Shown here in pieces: positions 59,504 through 64,000 of a stretch of 64,000 bases of DNA. The notes under the pieces were generated by a model, which saw only the letters and a program-made list of their open reading frames with translations, did no database searches and was not told where the DNA came from. Numbering within the stretch: position 1 is the stretch's first letter; each line of letters begins with the position of its first letter. This DNA comes from KBS-96 sp964247975 (GTDB taxonomy: Bacteria; Acidobacteriota; Terriglobia; Bryobacterales; Bryobacteraceae): positions 62,001 to 126,000 of the forward strand of contig CAXTWH010000008.1 in the NCBI GenBank assembly GCA_964247975.1, in the 5' to 3' direction. A program made the position numbers and the translations under genes.

Positions 59504-60472
59504 ATGCGCAAAACTGGTTTATTCCTCTTACTTTGTCTAATGTGCATGGCATTTGAATCGCCTTCCCATCAGGCAACCCAAGCTGATGTAGACCGCTGGA
59601 TGACGGAGCTTTCCAATTGGGGGAGGTGGGGCAAGAACGATCAGATCGGCACGGTCAACCTCATTACTCCGGCCAAAAGAAAGCAGGCTGCCGCGCTGGT
59701 TCAGGAAGGCTACTCGGTTTCACTGGCCCATAATACGGAAACCGAGCAGGCGGCGGACAATTCATCGCCGTTCGGTCACAAGATGCTGGCAACGGGAGCT
59801 CACCCGGCCGGGCAGTTTGTTGTGGACGAATACAAAGTTTCTTATCACGGTTTCGCGCACACGCACATGGACGCGCTCTGCCACATGGCTTGGCAGGGAA
59901 AAATGTATAACAATTTTCCGCAAACGGACGTGACCGACCAAGGCGCGAAAGAACTGCCGGTGACTGGCTATAAGAACGGCATTTTCACGCGCGGCATTCT
60001 GATCGACATTCCGCAACTACGCCACGCTGCGTTTCTGGAGCCGGGCGCGGCGATTTACCCGGAAGACCTGGAAGCGTGGGAAAAGAAAGCAGGCATCACA
60101 GTAAGCAGCGGCGATGTGGTCTTTATTCGCACCGGACGTTGGGCGCGGCGCACAGCGAAAGGCCCTTGGAACCCGGATCACATCGCCGGTTTACATGCTT
60201 CCTGCGCGAAATGGTTGAAGCAGCGCGACGTGGCAATGGTCGGCAGCGACGCGGCTACCGATGTAATGCCTTCCGGGGTGCCGGACGTGGTTCAACCGAT
60301 GCACCAACTTCTTTTAGTAGCAATGGGTACTCCCATTTTCGACAACTGCGACCTGGAAGCGATTGCCGCTGCCGCCAAGCAACGGAACCGGTGGGAATTT
60401 CTGTTAACCGCAGCGCCAATTCCGGTGCCGGGCGGAACAGGGTCTCCGCTCAATCCAATCGCGACGTTTTAA
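59504..60472 (+). CDS. Cyclase-family protein (kynurenine-formamidase-like metal hydrolase), exported
   Basis: The cyclase-family metal motif HTHMDALCH is at mid-length (HGFAHTHMDALCHMAW), with the companion QIGTVNLITPAKR near the start and SGDVVFIRTGRW. The family includes kynurenine formamidase and other amidohydrolases that use zinc or manganese. It has its own signal-peptide-like start, MRKTGLFLLLCLMCMAFES, which argues that it was once an independent gene rather than part of the MFS frame. ATG at 59504 or 59495 is possible; there is no clear ribosome-binding site, but TATAAA at 59489-59494 would suit transcription starting almost at the ATG at 59504 (leaderless). Confidence 0.75.
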   Translation: MRKTGLFLLLCLMCMAFESPSHQATQADVDRWMTELSNWGRWGKNDQIGTVNLITPAKRKQAAALVQEGYSVSLAHNTETEQAADNSSPFGHKMLATGAHPAGQFVVDEYKVSYHGFAHTHMDALCHMAWQGKMYNNFPQTDVTDQGAKELPVTGYKNGIFTRGILIDIPQLRHAAFLEPGAAIYPEDLEAWEKKAGITVSSGDVVFIRTGRWARRTAKGPWNPDHIAGLHASCAKWLKQRDVAMVGSDAATDVMPSGVPDVVQPMHQLLLVAMGTPIFDNCDLEAIAAAAKQRNRWEFLLTAAPIPVPGGTGSPLNPIATF

Positions 60473-60525
60473 GCCCTGCTTTTATACTCGTATGAAGAGG
60501 TATTGGCGCGAGTGAGGTTGTCCGG

Positions 60526-62148
60526 TTGTTAAGTTTTCTGGCGACGGCGCTGAGTGTTTTCGCATTGGCAGGGGCGATGTTTACAACGAGCGTTCCGAAA
60601 GGGCTTGATTTTAAGCACCAGAACTCGCCAACGCCGCAGAAGTACTTGATCGAAACAATGGGCGGCGGCGTTGCCTTGTTTGATTACAACAACGATGGGC
60701 TGCTCGATATTTTCTTAGTTAATGGCGGTCGGCTGACCAGTGCCATGCAGATGCCTGAGCGTTTTGGCCGAAATTTACCCGGCTATGCGAATGCTTTGTA
60801 CCGGCAGAATCGGGATGGAAGTTTTACTGACGTCACCAAGGCAGCAGGCTTAGAAGAGGCCGGTGATGGAAACTACGGCATGGGCGTGGCTACAGGCGAT
60901 TACGACAACGACGGCTACGCCGATTTGTACGTCACCAGTTACGGCAGGAACATCCTTTATCACAACAACGGCAACGGCACGTTTTCAAATCTCACTGAGA
61001 AGGCGGGAGTGGGCGCAGGCGGATGGTCCGCTTCCGCCGGTTTTTTAGATTACGATAACGACGGCAAACTGGACCTGTTTGTGACCCGCTACATGGAATG
61101 GGACACAAAACACAGCAAGGCATGTAACGGTGAAAAACACACGTACTGCCCACCGGGAGAGTTTCCCGCCACCACCAATATTCTGTATCGAAACCTGGGC
61201 AACGGAATGTTTGAAGATGTCAGCCGAAAATCGGGAATCGCGACTAAGAAAGGCCGTTCTTTGGGTGTTGCATTCAACGATTACGACAATGACGGATGGA
61301 CCGATATCTTCGTCGCAAACGACGGCATGGAGCAGTTTTTGTTCCACAACAACGGCAACGGCACTTTTACGGAATGCGCTTTTCTGGCCGGTGTTTCGTT
61401 GTCCGACGACGGCAAACCGTATGCAGGTATGGGTGTGGATTTCCGCGATTACGATAACGACGGCAAACCGGATATTATTGTCACCAACTTGGCTCGCCAG
61501 GTTTATGCGGTGTACCACAATGACGGCAACAGCTCATTCAGCTACCGGAGTCTGGAAACCGGTCTAGGGTCTTTATCCGGCGGAAGCTCAGGCTGGGGCA
61601 TGCGCTTGGAGGACTTCAACAACGACGGCTGGAAAGATTTGTTTGTGGCCCAAAGCCATGTGATGGATAACGTGGAACAGATCGACCCGTCCCTGCATTA
61701 CCTGGAGCCGCCGATGCTGGCTTTAAACAAGGACGGTCATTTTGAGCGCGGCGACTTGGGATCGGATGTTGCCTGTGCGGGCCGGGGTGCGGCTTTCGGC
61801 GATTTAGATAATGATGGCTGGACCGATGTGGTGATGAGCGTTTTAGGCGGACGTCCACAAGTTTTTCAAAATCGTAAAGGTAGCAGCGAGCATTGGATCA
61901 CTCTCGCTTTGCAGGGTACAAAAAGCAACCGCGATGGTTTGGGCGCAACCGTAACAACAGGCAAACAAACCCAGTATGTAACTTCCAGCGGCAGTTATCT
62001 TTCCGCCAGCGACAAACGGGTTCACTTCGGATTAGGTTCAGCCGCAAACATCAACGTTGAAATTCGTTGGCCTTCGGGAACAATCCAGCAGCTTACCAAC
62101 GTTCACGCTGACCAGTTTCTTTCCGTAATCGAACCGGAGCGTCGTTGA
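60526..62148 (+). CDS. CRTAC1-like FG-GAP/ASPIC-UnbV secreted protein
   Basis: Second copy of the type at 12848. After a signal peptide (FLATALSVFALAGAMFTTS) come about eight FG-GAP/VCBS calcium-binding blades (DYNNDGLLDIFLVNG, DYDNDGYADLYVTSYG, DYDNDGKLDLFVTRY, DFNNDGWKDLFVAQ) and the C-terminal ASPIC/UnbV domain (GLGATVTTGKQTQYVTSSG ... RVHFGLGSAANINVEIRWPSG). The start is TTG at 60526, supported by GAGG eight bases upstream; there is no nearby ATG in frame. The gene's stop overlaps the next TPR gene (TGATG). Function is unknown; a binding or adhesion role is inferred. Confidence 0.85.
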   Translation: MLSFLATALSVFALAGAMFTTSVPKGLDFKHQNSPTPQKYLIETMGGGVALFDYNNDGLLDIFLVNGGRLTSAMQMPERFGRNLPGYANALYRQNRDGSFTDVTKAAGLEEAGDGNYGMGVATGDYDNDGYADLYVTSYGRNILYHNNGNGTFSNLTEKAGVGAGGWSASAGFLDYDNDGKLDLFVTRYMEWDTKHSKACNGEKHTYCPPGEFPATTNILYRNLGNGMFEDVSRKSGIATKKGRSLGVAFNDYDNDGWTDIFVANDGMEQFLFHNNGNGTFTECAFLAGVSLSDDGKPYAGMGVDFRDYDNDGKPDIIVTNLARQVYAVYHNDGNSSFSYRSLETGLGSLSGGSSGWGMRLEDFNNDGWKDLFVAQSHVMDNVEQIDPSLHYLEPPMLALNKDGHFERGDLGSDVACAGRGAAFGDLDNDGWTDVVMSVLGGRPQVFQNRKGSSEHWITLALQGTKSNRDGLGATVTTGKQTQYVTSSGSYLSASDKRVHFGLGSAANINVEIRWPSGTIQQLTNVHADQFLSVIEPERR

Positions 62149-63212
62149 TGCGAGCAGCACTGTTACTGGCAACAGGGCTAGCTTGGCAGAGCGTATTGCC
62201 GGAAGCAGTGCAGCATGTACAGGCCGGTTTGACGGCCCAAAAACAAGGGCGCATGAAAGAAGCCATTACGGAATTTAAAAAGGTAACGGAATTGGCTCCT
62301 AATCTGGCAGCCGCTTTTGTGAACCTGGGGGCGGCTTATCTGCAAACCCGGAACTACGGTTCCGCTATTCCGCCTTTGAAACGGGCTTTGGAGTTGAATC
62401 CTGATCTGCCCGGCGCTCACCAGATGCTCGGGTATGCTTTGCTGGCCCAAGGCTACGCGGCGGAAGCCATTCCGCACCTGGAGCGAACCCAGACGCTCGA
62501 CGCGCTCGGCATTGCGCAGCTTAAAACCGGAAAGCTGCCCGAAGCCATTGCTAATCTTCAGGCCGCGCTGCAGAAGCGCCCGAACGATCCTGATCTGTTG
62601 TATTACCTGGGGCAGGCCAGCGGCTTGTATTCGCGGGCCATTTTCGACACGCTGCTTTCCGGTTATCCCGATTCCGCTTTTGCGCATAAGGGATTGGGCG
62701 ACAATTACGCAGCGCTGCGGCAGGTTCCCGAAGCGGAGAAGGAATACCGCGAAGCGCTGCGGTTAAGCCCGAACATTCCCGGCGTGCATCTGGCTCTCGG
62801 CCAAGTTTATGCGAGTGCGTCGCAGTGGCCCAAAGCGGAAGAAGAGTTTCTCGCCGAAACAAAAACGCAGCCGGGCGATGCGGAAGCGGCGTTCCGGCTC
62901 GGTTCGGCACTGCTGCAGAATGGAAAAATCAAAGAAGCGCAGCAGGAACTGGAACGCGCGGACAATCTGCGGCCGGAAATGCCGGAAACGCTTTACTCGT
63001 TAGGAAAAGCGGCATCGCTCAACGGCAACTCTGCACTGGCTGAAAAGAAGTGGAACGCGCTGCTTTCGCTGGATCGTCAAAGCTCATTGGCGGCGCAGGC
63101 CCATTTCGGTTTAGCTAATCTATACCGCAAGCAGGGCAAGACGGCGGAAGCGCAGCGAGAAATGCAGTCGTACCAAGCGTTGCAAAAACCGGACGCGTCA
63201 TCTCCCAAGTAA
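62148..63212 (+). CDS. TPR-repeat protein coupled to the CRTAC1-like gene
   Basis: A 354-residue TPR protein (GRMKEAITEFKKVTELAPNL, NYGSAIPPLKRALELNPDLP, PEAEKEYREALRLSPNIPGV and more) with a short hydrophobic N-terminus (RAALLLATGLAWQSVLPEA) that may be a signal. The ATG at 62148 shares its A with the TGA stop of the CRTAC1-like gene, giving direct translational coupling. It is a close type-match to the TPR protein at 11353, also beside a CRTAC1-like gene. It ends 10 bases before a convergent gene. Confidence 0.8.
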   Translation: MRAALLLATGLAWQSVLPEAVQHVQAGLTAQKQGRMKEAITEFKKVTELAPNLAAAFVNLGAAYLQTRNYGSAIPPLKRALELNPDLPGAHQMLGYALLAQGYAAEAIPHLERTQTLDALGIAQLKTGKLPEAIANLQAALQKRPNDPDLLYYLGQASGLYSRAIFDTLLSGYPDSAFAHKGLGDNYAALRQVPEAEKEYREALRLSPNIPGVHLALGQVYASASQWPKAEEEFLAETKTQPGDAEAAFRLGSALLQNGKIKEAQQELERADNLRPEMPETLYSLGKAASLNGNSALAEKKWNALLSLDRQSSLAAQAHFGLANLYRKQGKTAEAQREMQSYQALQKPDASSPK

Positions 63213-63222
63213 GCCTGGATCA

Positions 63223-64000
63223 TTAACTGACGTGAACCACCGGACGGCGATGAGTATCAGGAATCGCGCGCCGGAGAACTTCGTGCACCAGCGGAGCGAT
63301 ATCGCCTTCTCCCAAAAAAATGAATTTAAAGATGTTGCCTACCGGATTGCCTTCCGTCCAGCTAAAGTAAGCATGAGGCGCATAACCGGTTCTTTTTTCC
63401 AAATCGATCAGAATCGCGGCCACTGCATTGGCAACCACCGGACTTCGAGCGCGTAAAAGGAAGTATTCACCAATTGCTTCACCCGTGACCTGCAGAGTGT
63501 CTTCAAATTCTGAAGCATCGCCGCGTTCGATTTCCAGAAAGTAAAGCCGGTCGGAAACCGGGATGTTATGGCAGCATCGGGTGGAGTTATCCAGTTCTTC
63601 TAAACTCTCTTTAGTTTCCAAACGATATCTGCGGGCAGCCAAATGAATAGTGCCTTCGTTTTCAGCCAGCCAAGCTTCTGTTTTAGGATCAATCGTAACG
63701 CCGGTAATGCGAAGTTCCGTTGAGCGCACCGCGCGTGAAATCAGCGAAGTGGCTACGATGCAAAGAATGAAAATAGTGGCTATTTTCAAACCTTCGGGGC
63801 GCTCATAAACGTTCACCACCGTTGTGTAAATAAACACCAGCGCAATAAACAGAAAAGGCCAGCGAAGCTTCTGCTTCCATACCGTCAGCGTAACGGCTAT
63901 TGATGCCGAAGTGATCAGCACCAGTACGCCGGTAGCATAAGCGCCGCCTTGCGCGTCCACGTTGGCTCGAAATACGAAAGTAACAACATAAGCGATTGCC
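63223..64000 (-). CDS. APC-type amino-acid permease, C-terminal part (5' end outside the window)
   Basis: The minus-strand frame enters the window at 64000 and ends at 63223. The visible part has two or three hydrophobic helices (GVLVLITSASIAVTL, WPFLFIALVFIYTTVVNVY, IATIFILCIVATSLIS) preceded by AYVVTFVFRANVDAQGGAYATG, which fits the late helices of an APC-superfamily permease. A cytosolic C-terminal domain of about 170 residues follows (RITGVTIDPKTEAWL ... GNIFKFIFLGEGDIAPLVHEVLRR). Such a domain is common in acidobacterial 'amino acid transporter' proteins, as I recall. The substrate is unknown. Confidence 0.6.
   Translation of the reverse strand, partial: AIAYVVTFVFRANVDAQGGAYATGVLVLITSASIAVTLTVWKQKLRWPFLFIALVFIYTTVVNVYERPEGLKIATIFILCIVATSLISRAVRSTELRITGVTIDPKTEAWLAENEGTIHLAARRYRLETKESLEELDNSTRCCHNIPVSDRLYFLEIERGDASEFEDTLQVTGEAIGEYFLLRARSPVVANAVAAILIDLEKRTGYAPHAYFSWTEGNPVGNIFKFIFLGEGDIAPLVHEVLRRAIPDTHRRPVVHVS

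Noticed and set aside
1..64000. Search for insertion sequences, prophage, integrase, CRISPR-cas or toxin-antitoxin loci of known type
   Set aside because: No transposase, recombinase, Cas or restriction-modification motifs were seen. The only toxin-like candidate is the small peptide at 47260.

Overview
This window looks like chromosomal DNA of a Gram-negative, heterotrophic bacterium, most likely an Acidobacteriota member. I infer that from gene content, not from a marker-gene search: two very large Oar-type TonB-dependent receptors with N-terminal carboxypeptidase-regulatory-like domains, two ASPIC/UnbV-FG-GAP (CRTAC1-like) secreted proteins, exported SpoIVB-S55-like proteins, many secreted TPR proteins and a BamA-Skp pair. 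Coding density is high. There are no insertion sequences, phage genes or CRISPR arrays. Start codons include TTG and GTG, and many neighbours overlap by ATGA.

Layout. (1) 1-6050, minus strand: a glycan or natural-product cluster with two glycosyltransferases, a B12-binding radical SAM protein, two SDR sugar epimerases and a SAM methyltransferase. (2) 6.3-14.5 kb: an orphan FliJ-like protein, a Tat-exported sugar-isomerase-like protein, an Oar-type receptor with a TPR protein behind it, and a convergent CRTAC1-like protein. (3) 14.6-23.9 kb: glycogen phosphorylase, then rpsA-HU-HIT behind a canonical promoter and a structured leader, then bamA-skp ending in a strong terminator. (4) 24-33 kb: a secreted GH43-ricin enzyme, an aldose epimerase coupled to a LarA-like protein, a DsbA-like thioredoxin, an exported HIT-like protein, an ArnT-like glycosyltransferase and tRNA-Glu. 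(5) 33.2-42.2 kb: cytochrome c, an S55-like protein with its motifs in permuted order next to a beta-propeller protein, the sulfur-carrier cysteine operon (CysM, JAMM protease, and a carrier-E1-rhodanese fusion), and an OmpA-like protein. (6) 42-50.8 kb: a second Oar-type receptor divergent from a TPR protein, the primary sigma factor, nrdR and a flippase-like protein. (7) 51-57.5 kb: a five-gene ECF sigma/anti-sigma/LiaF-like/DUF4097 envelope operon, then a radical SAM plus DUF4130-UdgX module facing a dCTP deaminase. (8) 58-64 kb: tRNA-Ala, a damaged MFS gene running in frame into a cyclase-family gene, a CRTAC1-TPR pair, and the 3' part of an APC-type transporter.

Themes that tie genes together: envelope biogenesis and stress (bamA, skp, ECF operon, OmpA-like protein, S55 protein), uptake and processing of polymers (Oar receptors, GH43, TPR/CRTAC1 modules), uracil and deoxynucleotide metabolism (nrdR, UdgX module, dcd), and sulfur-carrier-dependent cysteine synthesis. 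The observations I rate most worth following up are the carrier-E1-rhodanese fusion beside a JAMM peptidase, a 26-residue hydrophobic peptide gene antisense to the rpoD 3' region, the B12/radical-SAM glycan cluster, the permuted S55 protein and the structured rpsA leader. All functional calls are from motif reading without database searches.
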